A stretch of 64,000 nucleotides of DNA from an uncultured Bacilli bacterium (GTDB lineage Bacteria > Bacillota_I > Bacilli_A > RF39 > UBA660), in contig CAKOOR010000007.1 of NCBI GenBank assembly GCA_934098505.1, positions 1 to 64,000 of the forward strand, read 5' to 3'. Every line of letters begins with the position of its first letter. Position 1 is the first letter of the stretch. The notes beneath the pieces were generated by a model. It ran no database searches. It had not been told where the DNA came from and saw only the letters and a program-made list of their open reading frames with translations. A program made the translations under genes and the position numbers. Shown here piece by piece: positions 19,846 through 28,464 of this stretch.

Positions 19846-20745
19846 ATGAGTAATCAAATTAATGATCCATATAAAATATTAGGAGTATCTAAAAATGTAA
19901 CGAAAGAAGAACTTAAAAAAGCTTATCATAAAAGAGCCCAAGAATACCATCCTGATTTAACTGGTGGCGATAATAAAATAATGAGTGATATTAATGTGGC
20001 TTATGCTATAATTTTAAGTGATATTAAGAAAAGGGATGCCTTTTTTAAAGATTGTAATGCTTGGAATAATGAATCTGAAAAAAATGCAACTGAAAGTACT
20101 AGTAAATATAGATTAACAAAAGAAGAGCGAGAAAATCTTAATAATATAAAAGAAGTATGGAAAACAGCGACAATTTTTAAAAACAAAGTTGATAACATAA
20201 TAAATAAGCAACCAAATCCTGATATTATGTTAAAAAAGATAAGTGAACTTTTAAATGCTTTAGTTAGTTTCTTAAGAAAATATATTCAATATGATATAAA
20301 TAATTTAGATAGTAATTCTTATAATGAACTAAAATTATTTATAAACCAAGTAGGAAAAACTAATGATAATCAATATGCTAAATGGTTAGTAGAAGCTTAT
20401 ATTAATATTTGTCGTGAAGAAGTATTTCCTGTTTTACATTTTATTCCTGAATTTTTAGAATTTATTCGTATTTTAGAAAATTCTAAAAATGAAAATTTGG
20501 CTATTGTTTTAGATATTTTAAAAGAAGAAGCAATTGATGTTGCAAAAGTAAGCAGTAGACTTTATAAATTAAATCCCCAAAGTAAAAATCTTAATAATTT
20601 AGATCCTAAAGTAAATGAAATAGCAGCTGATTTTACACATGATTATCTAAGCGATATCGATAATATTTGTGACATTCTTTCTAAAAAACATCTTTTTGAT
20701 GATTATATCATGAGTAAAAGTTTTACTAGTGGTGGCAGAAAATAA
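19846..20745 (+). CDS. J-domain (DnaJ-like) protein
   Basis: A 299-residue protein with an N-terminal J-domain (residues ~7-70) holding the HPD motif in YHPDLTGG that stimulates Hsp70 ATPase. The glycine-rich and zinc-finger regions of true DnaJ are missing, so it is a specialised co-chaperone. The remaining ~220 residues are helical and unassigned, with a Leu-rich pattern and no membrane segment. It stands alone between mntP and the convergent serpin gene, with its own strong promoter and hairpin-masked ribosome site. The client is unknown. Confidence 0.85.
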   Translation: MSNQINDPYKILGVSKNVTKEELKKAYHKRAQEYHPDLTGGDNKIMSDINVAYAIILSDIKKRDAFFKDCNAWNNESEKNATESTSKYRLTKEERENLNNIKEVWKTATIFKNKVDNIINKQPNPDIMLKKISELLNALVSFLRKYIQYDINNLDSNSYNELKLFINQVGKTNDNQYAKWLVEAYINICREEVFPVLHFIPEFLEFIRILENSKNENLAIVLDILKEEAIDVAKVSSRLYKLNPQSKNLNNLDPKVNEIAADFTHDYLSDIDNICDILSKKHLFDDYIMSKSFTSGGRK

Positions 20746-20748
20746 AAG

Positions 20749-20778
20749 AAATCAGTTCGAGAGTGAGCTGATTTTTTT
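20749..20778 (+). terminator. Terminator after J-domain gene
   Basis: AAATCAG (20749-20755) pairs with CTGATTT (20768-20774), followed by more T residues. Confidence 0.8.
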
Positions 20779-20784
20779 ATGAAA

Positions 20785-20812
20785 AAAAGTAAGTATATTA
20801 CAACTTACTATT
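20785..20812 (-). terminator. Minus-strand terminator after serpin gene
   Basis: On the minus strand AGTAAGT (from 20809) pairs with ACTTACT (to 20789), followed by a run of seven T. It ends the serpin transcript facing the J-domain gene. Confidence 0.75.
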
Positions 20813-20820
20813 TAGAGAAT

Positions 20821-22461
20821 TTAGAAGCCAGTGTTAGCAACAAACTCAACTGGTTCGTAAACAGTACCGGTAAACCAAACTTCACCAGTATCTTTATCAC
20901 GAATAATAAACATATAAGGATTAGCAAATGTTAAGTCAATTTTTTCAACAGGAACATCAAATTTATAATCGAAACCACACATACCGCCACCAGCACCACC
21001 AACAGTAGTTGCCGCAGCAGCTTTAATTCCTTCATTAGAAAATTCAATATTAGCTTTATGTTTAGCATTACTAATATAGGCTTTATCACTAGTTAAATTA
21101 GATAGATTAGCTTTGCTACTATCAAAGACATCTTTAATTCCAAGTGAATTTAAATCATTAACTAATTTTAATTCATAATCAAATTTAAACATTGGAATAT
21201 AACCAGATATTTCAGTAATAACACCATCTTTGAAACTATTAAGTTCAATTGGCTTTAAATTACTAATTAAAGTATTAATTTTATCAATATTAATATTTTT
21301 AATATAAGTACTTAGATTATCTTGCGTTGGCATAATACCAATATATTGAAGAGTAGTACCATTATAAGTTTTTAAATCTTTAGCAAATACTTTTGTTTCA
21401 CTATCAGTATAGAATTCAAAGTCAGTAGAACTACTTATTTGTTGATAATTTTCTTTTAAATCTTTGATATATTTATCTAAATCTAATTTATCAGCTTCAT
21501 CTAAGTTTTCAGGAGAACCACACATGGTCATTTCTTCTTCTTGATTCTTTAACCATTTATTATATTCTTCAGTTACTTTTTTACGAATATTATCTTCACC
21601 TAATTCACTAATAATATCATATTTATTAGCAACTGCCCCAATTTCAACAGCTTTAGCTTTTTTATTATAACCGGTAAAGTTTATACCAGTATAATCAGAT
21701 AACATTAAACCTTGAATGATTTTAGAAAACTTTTCGTGAGCATATTCAGTATAGTAGCCGGATTCTTCACTTTGAATTTTATTAACCCATTCCATATCAA
21801 TACCTAAAGCATTAGCTAAGATAAAGTCATTATCAAAAATATCATCATATAAATTATTAATTAATTTATAAGTTTTATCACTAACCCATTTATTAATACT
21901 ATTAGCATTTTTAAAATCATCATAAATAACTTCAGCATTATATTTATCTTTTAGATTATCGACATATGATGATTTAATATTATCTTTATAACTATTTTTT
22001 ACAAATAAAGCATTAGCAAAAGACATATTTTTATTATTAGTATATTTCTTATTAGTATAAGTACCTAAAATATCATCTATTTGATATTTAGTTTCCCCAT
22101 CAGCACCAGTACTTAACATTTCTAAAACATATTTAATAGATAAAGGACTATAAATCATGTTTTGTTTATTATTTTCTAGTTGTAAGAAGTATAGATCAAA
22201 ATTAGATAGTTTATTATCTTTTAATTGATAAGCACTATATTTATTTTCTCTTTTTACTTCTGTTTGATTTTGATTATTATTGTTATCATTAGTATTATTT
22301 TTATTCTTTTTAACTTTTAGAAATAATAAGATACTAGTAATTAATATTATTAGAATAACTGCTATGATGATTAGACTTTTTTTCTTTTTATTAATAGATT
22401 CTATGTTGTTATTTCCACTACCAGTATTATTATTTATTACTGGATTTTCATTATTTTCCAT
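20821..22461 (-). CDS. Membrane-anchored serpin (serine protease inhibitor)
   Basis: A ~546-residue serpin displayed outside the cell by an N-terminal anchor (KKKKSLIIIAVILIILITSILLF split across residues ~25-50) after a short Asn-rich tail. Serpin landmarks are visible: YSPLSIKYVLEMLSTGADGET (helix B region), FANALFVK, and the C-terminal FANPYMFIIRDKDTGEVWFTG. The reactive-centre hinge EGIKAAAATT, just after ANIEFSN, has the small-residue run of inhibitory serpins; the next stretch is very Gly-rich, and the P1 residue cannot be fixed by eye. An insertion near residues 250-330 adds length over the usual ~380. The ATG at 22461 follows AGAGG; the upstream TTG start is unlikely. Probable target: host or competitor proteases. 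Confidence 0.88.
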   Translation of the reverse strand: MENNENPVINNNTGSGNNNIESINKKKKSLIIIAVILIILITSILLFLKVKKNKNNTNDNNNNQNQTEVKRENKYSAYQLKDNKLSNFDLYFLQLENNKQNMIYSPLSIKYVLEMLSTGADGETKYQIDDILGTYTNKKYTNNKNMSFANALFVKNSYKDNIKSSYVDNLKDKYNAEVIYDDFKNANSINKWVSDKTYKLINNLYDDIFDNDFILANALGIDMEWVNKIQSEESGYYTEYAHEKFSKIIQGLMLSDYTGINFTGYNKKAKAVEIGAVANKYDIISELGEDNIRKKVTEEYNKWLKNQEEEMTMCGSPENLDEADKLDLDKYIKDLKENYQQISSSTDFEFYTDSETKVFAKDLKTYNGTTLQYIGIMPTQDNLSTYIKNINIDKINTLISNLKPIELNSFKDGVITEISGYIPMFKFDYELKLVNDLNSLGIKDVFDSSKANLSNLTSDKAYISNAKHKANIEFSNEGIKAAAATTVGGAGGGMCGFDYKFDVPVEKIDLTFANPYMFIIRDKDTGEVWFTGTVYEPVEFVANTGF

Positions 22462-22568
22462 ATAAAACAAACCTCTTTCTATCTTAATAGTATCATTAAT
22501 GTTATTGTTAGTAAATAGGTTTTATGTATGGTTATTATTAATTTGGCTATACTATAATTTTAAAAAAA

Positions 22569-22860
22569 TTTCATAGAGTTGCATACTCTATGAAAGCTAA
22601 AATACGTTATTTATTTTTAGTTTATAGTATAAATATATCATAAAAAAGGACTATTTTAAAGAAAAATTTAGTAATTTTTATATCTTTTTATAGTCAAATT
22701 TTTAGTCATAAAATTATGTAAAGTTCCTAGTATTTATCTAGCATAATTAGTGTCAATAAGTAGATTTTTTTAATTTTTATTCTCGTCAAATTTATAGTCA
22801 AATAGTCAGTTAAAGCCCGTATTTACCTAGCATTTTCATAGAGTATGCAACTCTATGAAA
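22569..22860. promoter_or_regulatory. Putative invertible promoter module, locus A
   Basis: Two 27-bp sites, 22569-22595 and 22834-22860, bracket 238 bp. Each site has the 11-bp arm TTTCATAGAGT, a 5-nt core, and the reverse complement of the arm. The cores are TGCAT on the left and ATGCA on the right, so the two sites are in inverted orientation. The enclosed segment is AT-rich and carries repeated TTTGAC-type hexamers on the strand antisense to the downstream gene. Layout matches an inverton (site-specific invertible promoter). Related modules are at 42853-43143 and 46998-47288. Alternative: a pair of operator palindromes. Confidence 0.6.
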
Positions 22861-22952
22861 CGTGTAAAGTGTGTAAATAGGTAGTTGCATATATATTTTG
22901 CTTACGTATTATTTATTTTTAATTGGAAATAATAATAGTAGAGGTTTTATTT

Positions 22953-24620
22953 ATGGATGAAAATGGAAATAAGAAAAAAGTTGGTTTGATAGTTTTATCT
23001 CTTTGCTTAGTTGGAATAATTGCTATAGGTGTATCTTATGCTTGGTGGCGCTTTACAGCAATTCAAACAGGAGAAAATACAGCGAGTAGTAAATGTTTAA
23101 AATTAGAATTAAGTAATGAGAGTGAAGCCATTAATTTAACTAATATGTATCCAATAACAGATGAAGAGGGAAGAAAATTAACTCCTTATACATTTACCCT
23201 AACTAATACTTGTACAGTGTCGGCAGCGTATAAGTTAAATATGGAAATGTTAGAAGGTACTACTTTAAATAGTAAGTATGTAGCTGTTACAGTTAATGAT
23301 GGTGATATAAATTTATTAAGCAGTTATGATGAAACAACAACAGTTATCGATAATAGTACAGAGTCACGTACTTTAGATACAGGTGTATTAATTCCAAATG
23401 GTAGTAAAGATTATAGTGTATCAATATGGATGGATAAGAGTGTTACCTTAGAAGATGATGCGCAAAATAAAGTCTTTAAATCTAAAATAGTTGTTAATGC
23501 CGAAGCAACGGAAACTTCACCGTTAGATAAAATAATTGCATCGGTTGATACCACAGGTAAGTGTCCAACTGTTAATGATGATGGTTCTGTAAATGTAACA
23601 GCAGTAGAAGCCACTAATGGTTATTTATGTAAGGCCAAAGATGCTTATGGTGATTCCTATTATTATCGTGGTAATGTAACAAATAACTATGTGAAGTTTG
23701 GTACATGGTCAAATGACGCTAAAGATGTAGTTTACGGCTACTATAATGAGTCAAGCCTTGATCCCAAAGAATATTCATCTTTGGAGGAATGTCAAAATGC
23801 AAGTTCGTATAATACTAACTGTACTTTAATTAGTAGAGCTGGTAAGGATATGTATTGGCGTATAGTTCGTATTAATGGTGATGGTACTGTTCGTGTAATT
23901 TATGATGGTACAAGTGCCCATGCTAATGGGGAGTCAAGCGAAGATCGTCAAATTGGTACCAGTGCGTTTAATAGTAGTTATGATGATAATGCTTATGTTG
24001 GTTATATGTATGGTGCCACTGGTGCCTCAACTTATGAAGCAACTCATGCCAATACCAATGACTCAACAATCAAGGCTTACATAGATAATTGGTATAAAAC
24101 GAATATTTTAGGAACTGCCAATGAACAATATTTAGCTGATAATGTTTTTTGCAATGATCGTAGTTTGGCTGGTAACAATACTGGAACGGGAGCGGGTACT
24201 TCTAAATCGTACTATCGCTGGTATAACGGGCCATGGGAAAGTGATAAATATAATAATAAAATGATGTTAGTGTGTCCGCAACAAAATGATGCCTTTACAG
24301 TAAGTGATACTACTAATGGAAATGGAGCTCTAACGTATCCAGTCGGCCTTTTAAGTACAGACGAAATAGCACTAGCCGGTGGATGGGGCGAAGAAAATAG
24401 TGGTTATTATCTATACTCTGGGCAATTGCAATGGTGGTGGGCTTCCTCGCCGTTCTACTTCGATCGTAGCCACGCTAACATGCGTATCGTGTATCATGGT
24501 GGCATTGCGAACAACATCATCGGCGTGAACGACGCTTTATGGGTTCGGCCAGTTTTCAATCTGAAGGCTGAAGTGCTAAATAATGGTGGTGGAACGGCTG
24601 ATAATCCTTATCACGTATAA
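22953..24620 (+). CDS. Hypervariable surface protein A (DGR-target-like, TasA-like anchor)
   Basis: A ~555-residue exported protein. After a short cytosolic tail, one hydrophobic segment (VGLIVLSLCLVGIIAIGVSYAW broken in this text by its Ala-Trp end) leads to a TasA/camelysin-like beta domain (~20-190). A second domain (from KCPTVNDDGSV) is nearly identical to those of the proteins at 41420 and 47375, with a ~36-residue insertion before YWRIVRINGDGTVR. The C-terminal lectin-like domain contains a GC-rich variable segment from residue 497 and ends at VRPVFNLK, the diagnostic shape of DGR target proteins. I start at 22953 because AGAGG lies 9-10 bases upstream and the N-terminus then matches the paralogs' layout; an earlier in-frame ATG at 22923 has no ribosome site. 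Expected role: variable ligand binding at the surface. Confidence 0.75.
   Translation: MDENGNKKKVGLIVLSLCLVGIIAIGVSYAWWRFTAIQTGENTASSKCLKLELSNESEAINLTNMYPITDEEGRKLTPYTFTLTNTCTVSAAYKLNMEMLEGTTLNSKYVAVTVNDGDINLLSSYDETTTVIDNSTESRTLDTGVLIPNGSKDYSVSIWMDKSVTLEDDAQNKVFKSKIVVNAEATETSPLDKIIASVDTTGKCPTVNDDGSVNVTAVEATNGYLCKAKDAYGDSYYYRGNVTNNYVKFGTWSNDAKDVVYGYYNESSLDPKEYSSLEECQNASSYNTNCTLISRAGKDMYWRIVRINGDGTVRVIYDGTSAHANGESSEDRQIGTSAFNSSYDDNAYVGYMYGATGASTYEATHANTNDSTIKAYIDNWYKTNILGTANEQYLADNVFCNDRSLAGNNTGTGAGTSKSYYRWYNGPWESDKYNNKMMLVCPQQNDAFTVSDTTNGNGALTYPVGLLSTDEIALAGGWGEENSGYYLYSGQLQWWWASSPFYFDRSHANMRIVYHGGIANNIIGVNDALWVRPVFNLKAEVLNNGGGTADNPYHV
24441..24571 (+). other. DGR variable repeat VR1 with IMH-like 3' block
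   Basis: Aligned without gaps to 48548-48678. In the first 34 codons 39 bases differ, 34 of them at codon positions 1 or 2, and the third base is kept in 29 of 34 codons, mostly C or T. The last 31 bases (24541-24571, starting GGGTTCGGCCAG) are identical and rich in codons unusual here (CGG, CTG). Homology stops right after. This is the pattern left by adenine mutagenesis of AAC/AAT codons from a template repeat. Confidence 0.75.
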
Positions 24621-24633
24621 AAATAATGAAAAT

Positions 24634-24660
24634 ACTGGTAGTTAATCTATCAGTTTTTTA
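24634..24660 (+). terminator. Terminator after surface protein A
   Basis: ACTGGTAG (24634-24641) pairs with CTATCAGT (24647-24654, one G-T pair), followed by a run of T. Confidence 0.75.
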
Positions 24661-24723
24661 GTTTACAAAATAAACAATTTATTGCTATAATTATGTGTAG
24701 TAGAAAGAATAAAAGGTGTTCAT

Positions 24724-26001
24724 ATGAATAATAACAATAATGATATGAAAAGTAATGTTTTTAGTGATAATAATACATCTAATAATTTAAATAACGTAGG
24801 TAATAGTAGTAATAATATTCAAAATATAAATAATAATCAGAATGTAGGAGTAAATATCAATAATCAAAGCATAACTCCTAATCCAAATAATAGTCAAATA
24901 AATAATAATCCTATGCCCAATATGATGAATAATAATCAAAATATTAATCCTAATCAACCTATAAATAATGTTAATCTTAATGACAATGGAATAAATAATA
25001 CCCCAGTAACAAATCAAATACCTGTTAATGAAGGAATAACTATGCCTAAACTTAATAGTGATGAAACTGTAGGTATGATTAAAAAAGATACTCAAAAGAG
25101 TCCAATTGCAATGTTAGTATTATTTGTTTGTTTAATTATTGGTATCTTTTTAATTCCTTATATAACACCTTATCTAAGTAATGTTTTAAAAATATTTGGA
25201 ATAGAAGATAATAGTTCTATTTATGGAAATGGTAGTAATAATCCAAGTAATGATACAACTAATATAAAAAATGATGATACTAAGAAAGATGATAATAACA
25301 ATGATACTAAAGAAACTACTTATTATGATATATTAGATAGTACTTCTATTACTTTTGATAAATTAACTATAACTAATTTAAATAAAGTAGAAGAAAATGG
25401 TTCCTTTTATTTAAGTTATAAAATAACTAATAATGATACAAGTAATTATAATTTTAGAGAACATAAGATCTATTTTGATTTATATAATGATGATAACACT
25501 TATATAGGTAGAGTTTTAATAGATACTGATACTTTAAATAGTAAAGAAGAAATAACTTTAAAAAGTATCTTAAATAATAATGAATATACTACTGCTACTA
25601 AATTAGAAGTATTAGAAAGAACTACCTCTGATTATCAAAGTGTAACTTTAAAAAATAATAAACTAACTTGTAATGGTAATAATCATTCTATTATTTATAC
25701 TTTTAGTAGTAATAAATTAACCGGTCTTGATGATACTTATAATTATACTTTTATTGTTAATGATGAGGCTTATGCCCAGTATGCTTTAGGGGTACAAAAT
25801 ACAGTTAATGATTTAAATAAAATAACAGGCGTTTCCGCTGGATTTGTTAATACCCAAACCGGATTTACGAAAACTATGAAAATTAATTATAGTGAAACTA
25901 GCGAAAATCTAACTAAGTATGATAGAATATATTATGAAAAAGATGCGACCGCAAGTACCGTTAAGTATGAGTTAGAGTCAATAGGGTATAAATGTGATTA
26001 G
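24724..26001 (+). CDS. Asn-rich membrane-anchored protein, unknown
   Basis: A 425-residue protein whose first ~110 residues are an Asn-rich low-complexity tail (repeated NNN and NINN runs), then one hydrophobic segment (AMLVLFVCLIIGIFLIPYI, ~128-146), then a Thr/Asn-rich linker. The extracytoplasmic C-terminal part (~195-425) has a beta-sandwich-like domain (TITNLNKVEENGSFYLSYKI) and a final ~85-residue domain beginning LTCNGNNHSIIYTFSS and ending with two Cys (positions from TCNG and YKCD). I do not recognise either by name. It lies 11 bp ahead of scpA, so it may share a transcript with the segregation genes, though functions look unrelated. Confidence 0.6.
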   Translation: MNNNNNDMKSNVFSDNNTSNNLNNVGNSSNNIQNINNNQNVGVNINNQSITPNPNNSQINNNPMPNMMNNNQNINPNQPINNVNLNDNGINNTPVTNQIPVNEGITMPKLNSDETVGMIKKDTQKSPIAMLVLFVCLIIGIFLIPYITPYLSNVLKIFGIEDNSSIYGNGSNNPSNDTTNIKNDDTKKDDNNNDTKETTYYDILDSTSITFDKLTITNLNKVEENGSFYLSYKITNNDTSNYNFREHKIYFDLYNDDNTYIGRVLIDTDTLNSKEEITLKSILNNNEYTTATKLEVLERTTSDYQSVTLKNNKLTCNGNNHSIIYTFSSNKLTGLDDTYNYTFIVNDEAYAQYALGVQNTVNDLNKITGVSAGFVNTQTGFTKTMKINYSETSENLTKYDRIYYEKDATASTVKYELESIGYKCD

Positions 26002-26012
26002 AAAGAAGTATT

Positions 26013-26747
26013 ATGAATTATACATTTTATATAAATGATTTTGAAGGTCCCTTAGATCTTCTTTTACATCTAGTTAAACAGTCAAAAATGAATGTTTATG
26101 ATATTAATCTTTTTGACTTAATTAAAGAATATTTAGATTTTATTAACCAGATGCAAGAATTAAATATTGATATTGCTAGTGAATATCTAAGTATGGCCAG
26201 TGAACTAGTTCATCTTAAAAGTAAGATGTTAGTTAATAAGAAAGATGAAAATGAAGAAGATCCTGATGATGAATTTAATATTAAGAGTGAAGAAGATTTA
26301 AGAAATAAGTTATTAGAATACGAAAATATTAAAAATATAACAGGACAGTTTAAAAATTTAGAGTCAAAGAGAAATGAAATATATACAAGGTTACCAGAGA
26401 ACTTAAAAGAGTATTACAAAGAAGAAGAAATACCTAAGGGGTTATATGATGCAGATATTCTTTATAAAGCTTTTTTAGAAGTAGAAAAGAAATTAAAACT
26501 TTTAAAACCTTTAGATACTACTATTACTAAAAAAGAAATAAGTGTTGAACAAAGGACTAAAGAGATAAAGAATATTTTAAGATTAAGAGGTAAAGTAGAC
26601 TTTTATTCTTTATTTAATATTAATACGAGAGAATATATAGTTATTACTTTTTTAACTATACTTACGATGAGTAAAAATAAAGAGTTAAAGATTATGCAGG
26701 AGGACAACTTTAGTCCTATTGTTGTGGAGGGTTTAGATTATGAATAA
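26013..26747 (+). CDS. scpA: Segregation and condensation protein A
   Basis: A 244-residue kleisin that bridges the SMC dimer heads in bacterial condensin. The N-terminal signature FEGPLDLLLHLVKQSKMNVYDI (in two pieces: FEGPLDLLLHLVKQ and KMNVYDI) is diagnostic, with EYLSMASELVHLKSKML following. The middle is an acidic linker (DENEEDPDDEF), and the C-terminal winged helix (~190-244) would bind the SMC cap. scpB overlaps its end by 8 bp. SMC itself is not in the window. Confidence 0.96.
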   Translation: MNYTFYINDFEGPLDLLLHLVKQSKMNVYDINLFDLIKEYLDFINQMQELNIDIASEYLSMASELVHLKSKMLVNKKDENEEDPDDEFNIKSEEDLRNKLLEYENIKNITGQFKNLESKRNEIYTRLPENLKEYYKEEEIPKGLYDADILYKAFLEVEKKLKLLKPLDTTITKKEISVEQRTKEIKNILRLRGKVDFYSLFNINTREYIVITFLTILTMSKNKELKIMQEDNFSPIVVEGLDYE

Positions 26748-27315
26748 GGAAGGAATCTTAGAAGGGTTATTATTTGTTGTGGGAGATGATGGTCTTACTT
26801 TAAAACAAATAAGTGAATTATTAGAGGAAGATATTGATACTTGTAAAGAAATTTTACTTTCTTTAAAACAGGCTTATGAGGCTGATAATAGGGGTATTAG
26901 AATTAGTTATTTAGGGGATGCTTTTAAGTTGACAACTAAAAAAGAGCATAAAGATTATTATCAAAAGTTAATAGTAAATCCTAATACTAATACTTTATCC
27001 CAAGCCGCTTTAGAAACTTTAGCTATTATTGCTTATAACCAACCTATTACCAGAATAGAAATTGATGAATTAAGAGGAGTTAATAATACTTGGTTACTTC
27101 GTAAATTAGTAGCCAAAGGTCTTATTAAAGAGGTAGGTAAGTCAACAATGCCGGGGCGCCCTAATCTTTATGGAACGACTAGTGATTTTTTAGATTATTT
27201 TGGTTTATCTACTATTAAAGATTTACCTAAGATTGAGCCTCAAGAGGATAAGAAGGCCAGTGGCGACTTATTTAACTCTATTTATAAGGAAGAAGTAAAA
27301 AATGAAGATAACTAA
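26740..27315 (+). CDS. scpB: Segregation and condensation protein B
   Basis: A 191-residue double winged-helix protein that dimerises and binds ScpA, completing the SMC-ScpAB condensin. Diagnostic motifs are LEGLLFVVGDDGLTLKQI at the N-terminus, ALETLAIIAYNQPITRIEI near residue 90 and GRPNLYGTT near 140. The start overlaps the scpA stop, implying coupled translation. The pentapeptide gene begins inside its last codons, so all three are likely one operon. Confidence 0.97.
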   Translation: MNKEGILEGLLFVVGDDGLTLKQISELLEEDIDTCKEILLSLKQAYEADNRGIRISYLGDAFKLTTKKEHKDYYQKLIVNPNTNTLSQAALETLAIIAYNQPITRIEIDELRGVNNTWLLRKLVAKGLIKEVGKSTMPGRPNLYGTTSDFLDYFGLSTIKDLPKIEPQEDKKASGDLFNSIYKEEVKNEDN

Positions 27316-27841
27316 GGAAAAATTTACCGAAGTTAAAGAAAATGACTTATATAATAATACTTATGAAGCTTGTGATTTTAGTAATTTACAATTTGATTAC
27401 GAAATTATATCAAAAGCTAAGTTTATAGATTGTAATTTTAGTAACTGTAATTTTACAGAATGTGGTCTGCATGATTGTCATTTTAAAAATTGTAATTTGA
27501 TTGGTACATCACTCATTAATTGTACTTTAAAAAATGTTAGTATTCTAAGTTGTCTTGGCTCTTATTTAAATATTGGCGATAGTAATTTAGAAAAAACAAA
27601 ATTTGAAGATAGCAATTTGAAAGAAATACGTCTTGTTAATAATCGTTTAAGAAATACAACTTTTAATGCTTGTAATATGAGTAAGTTAACACTTTCTGGG
27701 ACGCGATTAAACGGTGTTGATTTATCAACTTGTGATATTACGGGGATGATTTTTAAGCCTTTTGATGTCGTTGGGTGTCAGGTATCTGCTAATCAAGCAG
27801 TTGAGATGATTAAAAACTTTGGCATTATAGTAAAATTTTAG
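27302..27841 (+). CDS. Pentapeptide-repeat protein
   Basis: A 179-residue protein built almost wholly from A(D/N)LxX-type pentapeptides: CDFSN, CNFSNCNFTECGLHDCHF, CNLIGTSL and later SNLEKTKF, SNLKEIRL, CNMSKLTL. These fold as a right-handed quadrilateral beta-helix. The family includes DNA-gyrase-protecting Qnr/MfpA mimics and many uncharacterised proteins; a final segment (GMIFKPFDVVGCQVSANQAVEMI) is of the type seen in Qnr-like members. Overlap of its start with scpB suggests co-translation. Gyrase protection is possible but not demonstrated. Confidence 0.85.
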   Translation: MKITKEKFTEVKENDLYNNTYEACDFSNLQFDYEIISKAKFIDCNFSNCNFTECGLHDCHFKNCNLIGTSLINCTLKNVSILSCLGSYLNIGDSNLEKTKFEDSNLKEIRLVNNRLRNTTFNACNMSKLTLSGTRLNGVDLSTCDITGMIFKPFDVVGCQVSANQAVEMIKNFGIIVKF

Positions 27842-27878
27842 TATCTATTTACTAGGATTTCTGCTATAATACTTATAT

Positions 27879-27965
27879 GCCTGTGTGGCGGAATTGGTAG
27901 ACGCGCTGGACTCAAAATCCAGTGGTAGCAATATCGTGTGGGTCCGAGTCCCACCACAGGCACCA
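27879..27965 (+). tRNA. tRNA-Leu (anticodon CAA)
   Basis: An 87-base class II tRNA with the CCA tail encoded. Acceptor arms GCCTGTG and CACAGGC pair fully. The anticodon stem CTGGA/TCCAG encloses CTCAAAA, giving anticodon CAA for codon TTG. The long variable arm, GG of the D-loop and the GGTCCGAGTCCC T-arm are present. A -10 TATAAT sits at 27865-27870, and a terminator follows at 27978. Confidence 0.97.
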
Positions 27966-27977
27966 AATAAGCCTTGC

Positions 27978-28006
27978 AAGTCCCTAGAAATAAGGACTTT
28001 TTTAAA
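27978..28006 (+). terminator. Terminator after tRNA-Leu
   Basis: AAGTCC (27978-27983) pairs with GGACTT (27994-27999), followed by T residues. Confidence 0.75.
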
Positions 28007-28455
28007 AAAATACTGCGAAAAATACTGCTATAAATTGTAAAATAAAAAGTCATAATTATTTCAAAGTTAAAAAGTCATAACTTTGAAGTTCTTATAGCTA
28101 TTTTTTTGGTACTTATTGGCTCCGTTTCAGTTTATGTGGGATAAGCCTATGTACATTTTTTCAAAATAGATTATAATTAAATTGCTTAAGATGATTTTAG
28201 AAAGGTATTTTTATATTATGATTGATTCATGTATTGATTTTACTTATGGCAACCACTTAAAAAAACAAAATGAATAAAGGACTGGTGCAAAATTACATAA
28301 TTAATTTTACTTCGGTTCTTTTTTGCTTTTCAAAAGTGATTTTACACTAGCGTTTATTACTTTTTATTGGCTTAACTGTAGATAAAGTCTTGTAAAAATA
28401 GTAAAATTTAGATAGAATATTAAATAAATTAAAAAATTATATTTAAGGCGATAAG
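28007..28455. other. 450-bp gene-free stretch with inverted repeats
   Basis: No supported gene. It holds a perfect 9-bp inverted repeat, TTCAAAGTT (28060-28068) with AACTTTGAA (28079-28087), overlapping two direct copies of AAAAGTCATAA. A longer imperfect inverted repeat runs from about 28283 (GTGCAAAATTAC) to about 28350 (GTGATTTTACAC). Tandem TACTGC/TACTGCT words lie just past the tRNA terminator. Such features can be leftovers of an integrated element beside a tRNA, but no integrase is visible. Confidence 0.4.
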
Positions 28456-28464
28456 GTGATTGTT

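Noticed and set aside
22596..22833. A defined -35/-10 promoter facing surface gene A inside the invertible segment
   Set aside because: No pair with proper spacing is convincing in the current orientation; the TTTGAC-like hexamers are antisense, so I only report the module.
27838..28053. Minus-strand open frame over the tRNA
   Set aside because: It is the antisense translation of tRNA-Leu, a common false gene.
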